A stretch of 64,000 bases of DNA from Pseudomonas multiresinivorans. Its GTDB lineage: Bacteria > Pseudomonadota > Gammaproteobacteria > Pseudomonadales > Pseudomonadaceae. The DNA lies in assembly GCF_012971725.1 (NCBI RefSeq), contig NZ_CP048833.1, positions 4,464,001 through 4,528,000 of the forward strand, written 5' to 3'. The notes beneath the pieces are model-generated. The model searched no databases. It was not told where the DNA came from and worked only from the letters and a program-made list of their open reading frames with translations. The position numbers and the translations under genes are program-made. Shown here piece after piece: positions 35,264 to 42,831 of the stretch (its first letter is position 1; each line of letters begins with the position of its first letter).

Positions 35264-36841
35264 TCAGTGCGGAAGGCTGTAGCAGCGACGCCACAACGCC
35301 AGGTAGTCCTGTTCTTCGCGTTTCCAGCGCGCGTCGTCCCAGCCCAGGCGTGGCTGGCACAGCGCGCGAATTCTTGGCAGCTCGTGGGCGCCACCGTCGG
35401 CCAGGAGCAGGCCGATACGGGTGCGGCGCAGCAGCAGGTCATCCAGGTGCAGCACCAGTTCGCCTTCCGCCGCCCAGGCCAGCTCGGCCCAGAGTGAATC
35501 GGTGTGGCCGATGCATTCGCTGCCCACGGTTTTCAGTACCCGCGCCAGCTCCGGCAGCGCACGGCCATGGCGACCGCGCAGGCGGATTTGCTGGGGCGGG
35601 GTCAGACCCGGCAAGGCGATCAGTTCAACCGACTCGAAGACTTGCTCGCCAGCCGCTTCCAGCGGGCGCTCCAGCATTGGCGCACAGGCGGCGAGCACCT
35701 CCAGCGCCAACAGGCGGAAGGTGGTGAGCTTGCCGCCGGCCAGTGTCACGCAGCCGGGCTCGACCCACAGCGCATGCTCGCGCTTCTCGTCCGACGGCTT
35801 GAGCGACGGAGCACCATCACTGACCACCGGGCGCACGCCGGCCCAGGTGGAACGCACGTCACCGGCAGTGATCTGCGCGGACGGGAATTGCTGTGCGCAA
35901 GCCGCCAGCAGGTAATCCACTTCTTCGCGGCTGATGGCAGCGTCGTCGTCCAGCGTTTCGCGGTGATCGAGGTCGGTGGTGCCGACCACGGTCGCGCCTT
36001 CCCAGGGGAAGACAAAGACCGGACGCTTGTCCTGCCCGTGCATGAAGCTGAAGGCATGGGCGACAGGCAGGCGCCACGCCGGCAGCAGCAGGTGGCTGCC
36101 ACGCAGCGGGCGGATGTGCTCGCTGCCATGCTTCTGCCGCAGCGCATCGGCCCAGGCGCCGGTGGCCAGCGCGACGGCGCGGCTGCGGAAGATGAAGCGT
36201 TCACCACTCTCGCTGTCCTCGGCGATCAGTCCCTGAACTCGACCGTCGCGGCGATCCAGTTCAATCACCTTCAAACCATTCAACGCTTCGCCGCCCTCGG
36301 CCCGTGCTTCGCCGAGTACGCGCATGACCAGGCGCGCGTCATCGGTCACTGCATCCTGGAAGCGGGTGCCGCCCAGCAGGCGATCTTCCTTCAGGCCCGG
36401 CGCCAGGTAGCGCAATTCCTCCAGGCGATGGAACAGATGGTTACGTCGCCCCGCCAGCGCGTCGTACAGCGACAGCAGGGTGCCGAACACCCGCGGGCCG
36501 GGGAAGCCGCCCTGGTAGTGCGGCATGATGAAGCTCAGCGGATCGACCAGCCCCGGTGCCTCACCCAGCAGGCGCTGGCGCTCGCGCACCGAGTCGCGGG
36601 TCAGGCCGAACTGGCCCTTGGCGATGTAGCGCAGGCCGCCGTGGACCATCTTCGAGGAGCGGCTGGAAGTGCCCCAGGCGAAATCGCGCTGCTCGACCAG
36701 CAGGCAGCGCCAACCGCGCCGTGCCGCTTCGCGCAGGATGCCGGCGCCGGTGATGCCGCCGCCGACCACGATCAGGTCCCAGTCGCGCGCCGCCAGCTCC
36801 GGCAGCGCCTGCGCGCGCCAGGCTGCGTTCCAGGCAGGCAT
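35264..36841 (-). CDS. FAD-dependent glycerol-3-phosphate dehydrogenase/oxidase-like protein
   Basis: 525 residues of the GlpD/DAO family. FAD-binding start DLIVVGGGITGAGILREAAR, then LVEQRDFAWGTSSRSSKMVH and GGLRYIAKGQ, the GlpD signature; FPWEGATVVGTTDLDHRET and VEPGCVTLAGGKLTTFRLLA complete it. GlpD oxidises glycerol-3-phosphate to DHAP and feeds electrons to quinone. This is not the canonical glpD locus (no glpF, glpK or glpR beside it). The gene begins 4 nt after the stop of the AGPS-like gene, so the two are tightly coupled. The true substrate may be a substituted glycerol phosphate. Confidence 0.87.
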   Translation of the reverse strand: MPAWNAAWRAQALPELAARDWDLIVVGGGITGAGILREAARRGWRCLLVEQRDFAWGTSSRSSKMVHGGLRYIAKGQFGLTRDSVRERQRLLGEAPGLVDPLSFIMPHYQGGFPGPRVFGTLLSLYDALAGRRNHLFHRLEELRYLAPGLKEDRLLGGTRFQDAVTDDARLVMRVLGEARAEGGEALNGLKVIELDRRDGRVQGLIAEDSESGERFIFRSRAVALATGAWADALRQKHGSEHIRPLRGSHLLLPAWRLPVAHAFSFMHGQDKRPVFVFPWEGATVVGTTDLDHRETLDDDAAISREEVDYLLAACAQQFPSAQITAGDVRSTWAGVRPVVSDGAPSLKPSDEKREHALWVEPGCVTLAGGKLTTFRLLALEVLAACAPMLERPLEAAGEQVFESVELIALPGLTPPQQIRLRGRHGRALPELARVLKTVGSECIGHTDSLWAELAWAAEGELVLHLDDLLLRRTRIGLLLADGGAHELPRIRALCQPRLGWDDARWKREEQDYLALWRRCYSLPH

Positions 36842-36845
36842 GGGC

Positions 36846-38441
36846 TCAGTCCTGCAACAGGGTGCCGGGGTTCAGCCGGCCGGACGGATCGAAATGCCTG
36901 GCCAGCGACTTGATCGCCGCCATGCCCAGCGGGCCCTTCTCCACCGGCAGGTAGGGCGCGTGATCCTTGCCCACGCCGTGCTGGTGGCTGATGGTGCCGC
37001 GGTTCTGGGCGATGGTCTGGCTGGCGGCATGCTTGAGCTTGCGCCAGCGCTCGTGTGTCTCCGCATAGCTGCCAGCCGGGCGGAACACGTAGGTGGTGTA
37101 GATGCTCGAACCCTCACCGTAGACGTGCGACAGGTGGGTGAACACATGCACACGCTCGCCCTCGGCGGCCAGGCCTTCGCGCAGGCTGGCTTCGATGCGG
37201 TTCAGCAGGTTGTCGACGTTGGACCAGTCGGTAGCGGTTTCCAGGGTGTCGACTACGTAGCCGTTCTCCCACAGCGCCTCGCGCAGGTAGGGGAAGCGGA
37301 AACGGTTCTGCGCCCACTTCTTGCCCAGCAGGGTGCCGGTGAATACGCCACCGAAGCCCTTCAGAAGCCGCCGCGCGGCGCGCAGCGAAGTCGCGTTCTG
37401 CGCGCGATCACCGGTGACGCCGAAGGTCAGCATGCACTTGCCCTCGGCCGCGCCGCGCAGCTTCAGGTAGCGCTCCAGCCAGGCGATCTGCCCCGGATGG
37501 CCGGCCAGGGCCAATTGAGTCGTGGTCTCGATGGCATTGGACAGGCGCAGCATGGACAGCGGCACGCGCGCCTGCACCAGGGTGCGGATACCTTCCAGCG
37601 CCTGCTCCCATGAAGGCAGGAACACCGCGTAGAAGCGCTCATCGTCGGCGATGCGCGTGACCCGTACCCTCACCGACGAGAGAATGCCGAAGCGGCCTTC
37701 GGAACCCATCACCACCTCGCGCAGGTCAGGGCCTGCGGAGGATGCCGGGAAGGTCGGGATCTCAAGACTTCCCGCGAAGGTTTCCAGGGTGCCGCCAGCG
37801 AACAACTGCTCGATGCGACCGTAGCGCAGCGATTGCTGGCCACTGGAGCGGCTGGCAACCCAGCCACCGAGGGTGGAAAGCTCCCAGGACTGAGGGAAGT
37901 GACCCAGGGTATAGCCACGGGCGCGCAGCTGGCTTTCCACCTGCGGGCCGTTGGCGCCGGGGCCGAAGGTGGCGATCAGGCTCTGCTCGTCCAGCTCCAG
38001 CAGGCGGTTCATGTGCTCCAGGGAAACGGTGAGCACCGCCTTGTCGGACGCCGGCGGGTTGATGTGGCCGGCCACCGAGGTGCCGCCGCCGTACGGGATC
38101 ACCAGGCAGTCCCAGATCTCGGCGAACTTCAGCAGCTCGCGGATCTGCTCGGCAGTCTGCGGGTAGGCCACGCCATCGGGGAACACGCCGAACTCGCCTT
38201 CGCGCATCGCCAGCCAGTCCGGCAGGCTCTGGCCTCGGGCGTGCAGCAGGCGGTCGCGGGCTTCGCGCACCACCAGCGGATGCTCGGGCAGGCGCGAGGC
38301 CGGCACCTTGGCCAGTACCTGCTCCAGCGAGGCGTCCGGGAGCGTCAGGCCAGGGCCAACCAGCTCGGCGAGAAAACCGCGTCCGTTGTCGGGCAGTTCC
38401 ACTACCGTCGTTTCTTCACCCCAGCCGTTCCAGCGTCGCAT
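36846..38441 (-). CDS. Alkyl-DHAP-synthase-like FAD-linked oxidoreductase
   Basis: 531 residues of the VAO/PCMH flavoprotein family. The FAD-binding part has CLVIPYGGGTSVAGHI and LGGWVASRSSGQQSLRYG. Several features recall alkyldihydroxyacetonephosphate synthase (AGPS), the peroxisomal ether-lipid enzyme: the N-terminal RRWNGWG, YGEGSSIYTTYVF, and ISHQHGVGKDHAPYL near the C-terminus. In AGPS the active loop is a His triplet; here it is His486-Gln487-His488, so the chemistry may differ. No peroxisomal or secretion signal is present. It is the first gene of the operon with the GlpD-like oxidase and FGGY kinase, and is divergent from an AraC regulator. Confidence 0.83.
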   Translation of the reverse strand: MRRWNGWGEETTVVELPDNGRGFLAELVGPGLTLPDASLEQVLAKVPASRLPEHPLVVREARDRLLHARGQSLPDWLAMREGEFGVFPDGVAYPQTAEQIRELLKFAEIWDCLVIPYGGGTSVAGHINPPASDKAVLTVSLEHMNRLLELDEQSLIATFGPGANGPQVESQLRARGYTLGHFPQSWELSTLGGWVASRSSGQQSLRYGRIEQLFAGGTLETFAGSLEIPTFPASSAGPDLREVVMGSEGRFGILSSVRVRVTRIADDERFYAVFLPSWEQALEGIRTLVQARVPLSMLRLSNAIETTTQLALAGHPGQIAWLERYLKLRGAAEGKCMLTFGVTGDRAQNATSLRAARRLLKGFGGVFTGTLLGKKWAQNRFRFPYLREALWENGYVVDTLETATDWSNVDNLLNRIEASLREGLAAEGERVHVFTHLSHVYGEGSSIYTTYVFRPAGSYAETHERWRKLKHAASQTIAQNRGTISHQHGVGKDHAPYLPVEKGPLGMAAIKSLARHFDPSGRLNPGTLLQD

Positions 38442-38598
38442 GCCCGCTCCTTTTCAATAGGGTCTTTGTCTGCAATTTCGATTGCTATTTCGGTGCCGCT
38501 TGATGGCTGCCTATACTAGCCAGCCGCCCTGCCCTGTCACTGTCGGATCAAGACAGGCGCAGTTGCCGATCGAGACACCCAGAACAAGAACTCACGCC

Positions 38599-39627
38599 AT
38601 GCATTCCCTCGGCTACACATCCGTCCCTGCACTGCTGAAGTACCTGCGCCACGCCGAGTCTCTCGGTATGGACCTGGACGTCGCCCTCAAGGCCGCGGGC
38701 CTGGAGCGTTCGCAACTGAGCGACAACAGCCAGCGCCTGCCCAGCGAGGCCCACGAGCGCCTGCTGCAGCACCTGTGCGCGCATTCCGGCGACCCGCTGT
38801 TCGGTCTGCACTCCGCACGCTTCGTGCAGCCAGGCTCGTGGAGCGTGCTGGGCTACATCACCATGAACTGCGCCAACCTGGGCGAAGCCATGGGCCGCAT
38901 CATTCCCTACGAGAAGCTGGTCGGCGACATGGGCGTCAGCCGCCTGGAACCGGGTGCGGATCACATCAAGCTGATCTGGAACTGCCGCCACGAGGCCGTG
39001 CAGATCCGTCGGCACATGGTGGAGAACGTGCTGGCGTCCTGGCTGCTCTACGCGCGCTGGATCGCCGACACCAATGGTTCACCGCAGGAAGTCTGGTTCG
39101 AACACGCGCAGCCCGAGGGCGCCGACGTCGCCGAATACGGGCAGTTGTTCGGCTGCCCGGTGCGTTTCGAGCAACCCTTCAGCGCCCTGCTGGTGCCCCT
39201 GCAGTTGCTCAGCTACCCGTTGCGCCAGGCCGACGCCAATCTGCTGCGCACCCTGGAAGAGCACGCCCTGGCGCTGATGGCCGAGCTGGACGACGACGAG
39301 CCGCTGCCGCTGCGGGTGAAGAACGCCCTGCGCCTGCTGCTCAAGGATGGCCTGCCGCGCAAGGAGCGCGTCGCCGAGCGCTTTGAGATGACCGTGCGAA
39401 CCCTGCAACGCCACCTGCAGCAAGCCGGTACCAGCTACCAGCAGATCCTCGACGAACTGCGCCAGGAACTGGCCGAGCACTACCTGGTGCACAGCGACCT
39501 GCCGATCCAGGACATCGCCCAGTACCTGGGCTTCACCGAGTCACGCTCGTTCCACCGCAGCTTCAAGGGCTGGACGGACCAGACGCCGGGCGAGTATCGC
39601 CAGCAGCATAAAAAAACGCCGGTCTGA
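38599..39627 (+). CDS. AraC-family transcriptional regulator
   Basis: 342 residues. The N-terminal two thirds are the Arabinose_bd-type ligand domain (YTSVPALLKYLRHAESLGMD... VQPGSWSVLGYITMNCANLG) found in regulators such as OruR. The C-terminal AraC HTH pair is ERVAERFEMTVRTLQRHLQQ followed by IQDIAQYLGFTESRSFHRSF and KGWTDQTPGEYR. The start at 38599 gives the family N-terminus MHSLGYTSVP; the ribosome site is weak. It is transcribed away from the AGPS-like/GlpD-like/FGGY operon with 157 nt between starts, so it is the probable regulator. Inducer unknown. Confidence 0.9.
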   Translation: MHSLGYTSVPALLKYLRHAESLGMDLDVALKAAGLERSQLSDNSQRLPSEAHERLLQHLCAHSGDPLFGLHSARFVQPGSWSVLGYITMNCANLGEAMGRIIPYEKLVGDMGVSRLEPGADHIKLIWNCRHEAVQIRRHMVENVLASWLLYARWIADTNGSPQEVWFEHAQPEGADVAEYGQLFGCPVRFEQPFSALLVPLQLLSYPLRQADANLLRTLEEHALALMAELDDDEPLPLRVKNALRLLLKDGLPRKERVAERFEMTVRTLQRHLQQAGTSYQQILDELRQELAEHYLVHSDLPIQDIAQYLGFTESRSFHRSFKGWTDQTPGEYRQQHKKTPV

Positions 39628-39640
39628 GACCGGCGTTTTT
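39611..39640. terminator. Bidirectional terminator at the end of the AraC gene
   Basis: AAAAAACGCCGGTC, TGA, GACCGGCGTTTTT: a near-perfect stem with A- and T-runs on both sides. The TGA stop codon of the regulator lies in the loop. Confidence 0.92.
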
Positions 39641-39688
39641 CATGGAGCGGGCGTCACCCCTTGCGCGTACTGGGCGGGCCTGTTTTGC

Positions 39689-39782
39689 GTAGGAGCGGAC
39701 TCCGTCCGCGATCGACTGATCCACACGCCGGGCTCATCCACAGAGCGGTCGACAGGACATCTCGGACGGAGTCCGCTCCCAC
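39689..39782. repeat. REP pair, second stem type
   Basis: The left arm starts GTAGGAGCGGACTCCGTCCG (39689-39708); the right arm is CTCGGACGGAGTCCGCTCCC, ending at 39782. The outer GTAGGAGCG and inner CGCGA are shared with the other REPs but the hairpin stem is GGAC-TCC-GTCC rather than CGAGC-TT-GCTCG. Confidence 0.88.
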
Positions 39783-39784
39783 GT

Positions 39785-40999
39785 TCAGTCGAGGAGTTCA
39801 CTGAACGGAATGAAGGTCAGCCAATCACCCTCGGCCACCGTCGCCCCTTCGCGTACCTCCGCCAACCCTTCCGCCCAGGCCGCACTGCGCAGCACGCCGG
39901 AACTCTGGTTGGCATAGGGCACCGCCCGGCCACCCTCCAGACGCGCGCGCAGGTATTCGCGGCGATTGCCCGGCTTGGTCCAGCTGAACCCGGCGGGCAC
40001 CTGCAGGCGCAGCGGCTCGACCTTCTGCATGCCGAGGCGGCGCATCAGGTAAGGCCGCGCGAGCAGGGCGAAAGTCACCAGGGTAGATGCAGGGTTACCC
40101 GGCAGTCCGATCACCGGCACGCCTTGGTAGTGGCCGACGGTCAGCGGCTTGCCCGGCTTGATGGCCAGCTTCCACAGCGCCAGTTCGCCCGCTTCGCGCA
40201 GGGCCGCACCGAGGAAGTCCGCCTCGCCGACGGACACGCCACCAGTGGAGAGAATCAAGTCCACCTTCGACAGCCCGGCCAGTGCGGCGCGGGTGCATTC
40301 GAGGTCATCGGGCAGGATGCCGGCGTCCACCACGTCGCAACCGAAGCGCAGCAACCAGGTGCGCAACAGATGGCGGTTGCTGTTGTAGATCTGCCCCAGC
40401 GCCAGCGGCTGGCCCGGTTCGACCAGTTCATCGCCGGTGGACAGCAGCGCAACGCGCGGACGGCGGCGCACCTTCAGTTCGGCATGACCCAACGAGGCGG
40501 CGAGGCCGATTTCGATCGGCCCAAGGCGCGTGCCGGCTGGGAGCACACAGTCGCCCTTGCGGGTTTCCTGGCCCTGCGGGCGCACGTGCTGGCCGACCTT
40601 GAGCGCTTCGAGGAAGCGTACGCGACCGTCCGCAAGCACTTCGACGTTTTCCTGCATCTCGACGCAATCGGCGCCTTCAGGCACCGGCGCGCCGGTGAAG
40701 ATGCGCACGCAGGTGCCCGGTTGCAGCGGTTCACCGGCCTGACCGGCGAATATCTTCTGGCTTACCGGCAGTGCTTCGCCCCGCCAGTCGGCCAGGCGCA
40801 GCGCGTAGCCGTCCATGGCACTGTTCGGCCAGGGCGGCAGGTCCAGGCCGGCCAGCAGCGGCTCGGCCAGCACGCGGCCGTCGGCGTCGGCCAACGGCAG
40901 GGTTTCGTACTCGGAGATCGGAGACTGTTCGGCCAGCGCCAACAGGCGCGCCAGTGCGTCCTCGACCGGCAGCAGGCCGGGCTTGTCGCAGCAGCTCAT
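39785..40999 (-). CDS. moeA: Molybdopterin molybdenumtransferase MoeA
   Basis: 404 residues. MoeA inserts molybdate into adenylated molybdopterin. It begins CCDKPGLLPVEDALARLLAL, followed by the conserved PLADADGRVLAEPL, DLPPWPNSAMDGYALR and RIFTGAPVPEGADCV. The MPT-binding core has RVALLSTGDELVEPGQPLAL, ILSTGGVSVGEADF, KPGKPLTVGHYQGVPVIGLPGNPAS, typical MoeA/gephyrin motifs. Its ATG overlaps the stop of moaB by 4 nt (ATGA). P. aeruginosa also has more than one moeA copy. A REP pair lies right after the stop. Confidence 0.95.
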   Translation of the reverse strand: MSCCDKPGLLPVEDALARLLALAEQSPISEYETLPLADADGRVLAEPLLAGLDLPPWPNSAMDGYALRLADWRGEALPVSQKIFAGQAGEPLQPGTCVRIFTGAPVPEGADCVEMQENVEVLADGRVRFLEALKVGQHVRPQGQETRKGDCVLPAGTRLGPIEIGLAASLGHAELKVRRRPRVALLSTGDELVEPGQPLALGQIYNSNRHLLRTWLLRFGCDVVDAGILPDDLECTRAALAGLSKVDLILSTGGVSVGEADFLGAALREAGELALWKLAIKPGKPLTVGHYQGVPVIGLPGNPASTLVTFALLARPYLMRRLGMQKVEPLRLQVPAGFSWTKPGNRREYLRARLEGGRAVPYANQSSGVLRSAAWAEGLAEVREGATVAEGDWLTFIPFSELLD

Positions 41000-41535
41000 C
41001 CGCGGCTCTCGCAGGGCGCCGCCTTCTTCAGGTGCGGCACGAAGTTGCAGGGACGATGACTGGCGTCCAGTTGCTCGCCGAGGATGCCATCCCAGGCAGT
41101 GCGGCAGGCGTTGGTGGAGCCCGGCAGGCAGCAGACCAGGGTGCCGTTGGACAGACCCGCCAGCGCGCGGGACTGCACGGTGGAGGTGCCGATGTCGGCC
41201 ACGGAAATCTGCCGGAACAGCTCGCCGAAACCGTCCACCACCTTGTCCAGCAGGCAGGTCACGGCTTCCGGGGTGCTGTCGCGGCCGGTGAAGCCGGTAC
41301 CGCCAGTGATCAGCACGACCTGCACCTCGTCCTCGGCGATCCAGGTCGCGACCTGGGCGCGGATGCGATAGAGGTCATCCTTGAGCAGTACGCGAGCGGC
41401 GAGGTTGTGGCCGGCGGCCTTCAGGCGGTCGACAAAGAGCTGGCCGGAGGTGTCGCTTTCCAGGGTGCGGGTGTCGCTGACGGTAAGGACGGCGATGTTC
41501 AGCGGGACGAATGGCTGCTCGGCCTTGTGGCTCAT
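40996..41535 (-). CDS. moaB: Molybdenum cofactor biosynthesis protein MoaB
   Basis: 179 residues of the MogA/MoaB family, which adenylates molybdopterin before MoeA acts. Motifs: LNIAVLTVSDTRTLESDTSG, VVLITGGTGFTGRDSTPEAV, STVQSRALAGLSNGTLVCCLPGSTNACR. Family-typical length. The ATG at 41535 follows AAGGG; the open frame upstream overlaps the divergent mobA and has no ribosome site. moaB-moeA form one operon, read divergently from mobA with 70 nt between starts. Confidence 0.94.
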   Translation of the reverse strand: MSHKAEQPFVPLNIAVLTVSDTRTLESDTSGQLFVDRLKAAGHNLAARVLLKDDLYRIRAQVATWIAEDEVQVVLITGGTGFTGRDSTPEAVTCLLDKVVDGFGELFRQISVADIGTSTVQSRALAGLSNGTLVCCLPGSTNACRTAWDGILGEQLDASHRPCNFVPHLKKAAPCESRG

Positions 41536-41605
41536 GATGAGGGCCCTTGCTTGTGAGGTTGGAATGCGCGGTGTTATATCACAGGCCCGCCCTGGAGACC
41601 CTGAC

Positions 41606-42193
41606 ATGCCACAAGCCCCGCTACCCCGCTGTTCCGTCCTGATTCTCGCCGGAGGACGCGGCCAGCGCATGGGTGGCCAGGACAAAGGCCTGCTGGACTG
41701 GCAGGGCAAGCCGCTGGTGAGCTACGCCGCTGCCCTCGCCCGACCGTACAGCGACGACCTGATCATTTCCTGCAACCGCAACGCGGACGTTTACACGGGC
41801 TACGCCGACCGCCTGGTGCAGGACGACAGTCCGGACTTCCCCGGCCCGCTGGCCGGCATTCGCGCAGGCCTCGTTGCGGCGCGGCACTCGCACCTGCTGG
41901 TGCTGCCCTGCGATGCGCCGCTGCTGGACGCCGAGCTGCTGGAGCGCCTGCTGCGCGCATCGACTGAAGCACCGGACGTCGTGCACATGCTGCGCTGCGG
42001 CACGCAGTGGGAGCCGCTGTTCAGCATCATTCCGGTGGCGATGCGCGAACTGATAGAACAGGCTTGGCACCAGGGCGACCGCAGCCCGCGCCATGTGTTC
42101 TCGAACCTGGGGTTGCAGGCAGTGGATTGCCCGGCGAACGACCCGCGGCTGGCCAATCTCAACACGCCAGAGCTGCTCTATCACGCACGATAG
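41606..42193 (+). CDS. mobA: Molybdenum cofactor guanylyltransferase MobA
   Basis: 195 residues. MobA links GMP to the molybdenum cofactor to form MGD for DMSO-reductase-type enzymes such as nitrate reductase. The nucleotide-binding N-terminus LILAGGRGQRMGGQDKGLLD and WQGKPLVSYA is the family signature, with FPGPLAGIRAGL and LPCDAPLLDAELL following. CTGGAGA lies upstream of the ATG at 41606. It is divergent from moaB-moeA, grouping three cofactor genes. Confidence 0.95.
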   Translation: MPQAPLPRCSVLILAGGRGQRMGGQDKGLLDWQGKPLVSYAAALARPYSDDLIISCNRNADVYTGYADRLVQDDSPDFPGPLAGIRAGLVAARHSHLLVLPCDAPLLDAELLERLLRASTEAPDVVHMLRCGTQWEPLFSIIPVAMRELIEQAWHQGDRSPRHVFSNLGLQAVDCPANDPRLANLNTPELLYHAR

Positions 42194-42284
42194 CGACGTA
42201 TTCGAAAATTTTCCGGGAACTATGCCAAGAAGCACCCTGTCAGACTTTTCGTACCTTTATGTTCGCTCATCAGGAGATTCACTA

Positions 42285-42506
42285 ATGAACAAACGGATGC
42301 TTCCCGCCTTCCTGCTCGCCCTGGGCTTCGGAGTGCTCGCTGGTTGCTCCACTCCGTCGGTCATCACCCTGAACGATGGTCGCGAGATTCAGTCGGTCGA
42401 CAAACCCAAGTACGACGAAGAATCCGGCTTCTATGAGTTCGAACAGCTGGATGGCAAAACCGCCCGCGTGAACAAGGATCAGGTACGGACCGTCAAGGAC
42501 CTCTGA
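42285..42506 (+). CDS. Small lipoprotein, YgdI/YgdR (DUF903) type
   Basis: 73 residues. The signal MNKRMLPAFLLALGFGVLAGC ends in lipobox LAGC. The mature part (STPSVITLNDGREIQSVDKP, EESGFYEFEQLDGKTARVNK) is the small SH3-like DUF903 domain of YgdI/YgdR lipoproteins. Ser and Thr after the Cys suggest outer-membrane sorting. CAGGAGA precedes the ATG at 42285. Function unknown. It is followed by its own terminator. Confidence 0.88.
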   Translation: MNKRMLPAFLLALGFGVLAGCSTPSVITLNDGREIQSVDKPKYDEESGFYEFEQLDGKTARVNKDQVRTVKDL

Positions 42507-42520
42507 TTCTCCCGGCGGTG

Positions 42521-42567
42521 AAAACGCCCCGCAGCCCCTGACCGGTCTGCGGGGCGTTCGCGTTTTA
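42521..42567 (+). terminator. Intrinsic terminator after the lipoprotein gene
   Basis: Perfect 12-bp stem AACGCCCCGCAG (42523-42534) with CTGCGGGGCGTT (42547-42558), then CGCGTTTTA. Confidence 0.85.
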
Positions 42568-42599
42568 CCGGGGGGCGAAAAATATTTTTCGCTAACCCC

Positions 42600-42627
42600 T
42601 TGTGCGTCAAAAGTTTTTCGGTAGAAT
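42600..42627 (+). promoter_or_regulatory. Promoter of tRNA-Pro
   Basis: TTGTGC (42600-42605), 16-bp spacer, TAGAAT (42622-42627). The tRNA begins 13 bp downstream of the -10. A GC-rich GCGCGCC follows the -10, resembling a stringent discriminator. Confidence 0.6.
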
Positions 42628-42640
42628 GCGCGCCATCAAA

Positions 42641-42717
42641 CGGAGCGTAGCGCAGCTTGGTAGCGCGTCTCGTTCGGGACGAGAAGGTCGCTGGTTCGAA
42701 TCCAGTCGCTCCGACCA
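42641..42717 (+). tRNA. tRNA-Pro, anticodon CGG
   Basis: 77 nt with encoded CCA. Acceptor stem CGGAGCG/CGCTCCG, D arm around GCGCAGCTTGGTAGCGC, anticodon stem TCTCG/CGAGA with loop TTCGGGA (anticodon CGG), T arm CTGGTTCGAATCCAG. It reads proline CCG codons, the commonest proline codons in this high-GC genome. Confidence 0.98.
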
Positions 42718-42724
42718 AATCCCG

Positions 42725-42752
42725 AAAAACCCGCCTGACGGCGGGTTTTTTA
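42725..42752 (+). terminator. Intrinsic terminator of tRNA-Pro
   Basis: Stem AAAACCCGCC/GGCGGGTTTT with loop TGAC and a six-T run, 8 nt after the tRNA. Confidence 0.93.
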
Positions 42753-42790
42753 TTGCCTGCGATTTTTCATGCAGATCAATCTTCAGGCAC

Positions 42791-42821
42791 AAAAAAGCCC
42801 GTCCAGCCGGACGGGCTTTTT
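42791..42821. terminator. Terminator shared with the oxidoreductase gene
   Basis: AAAAAAGCCCGTCC, AGCC, GGACGGGCTTTTT. With A- and T-runs on both sides it can act in both directions; its main use should be for the minus-strand oxidoreductase ending at 42832. Confidence 0.88.
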
Positions 42822-42831
42822 CATGGGCGAA

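Noticed and set aside
42641..42717. tRNA-Pro as an integration site for an island
   Set aside because: No integrase and no direct repeat of the tRNA 3' end in the window; neighbouring genes are conserved core genes.
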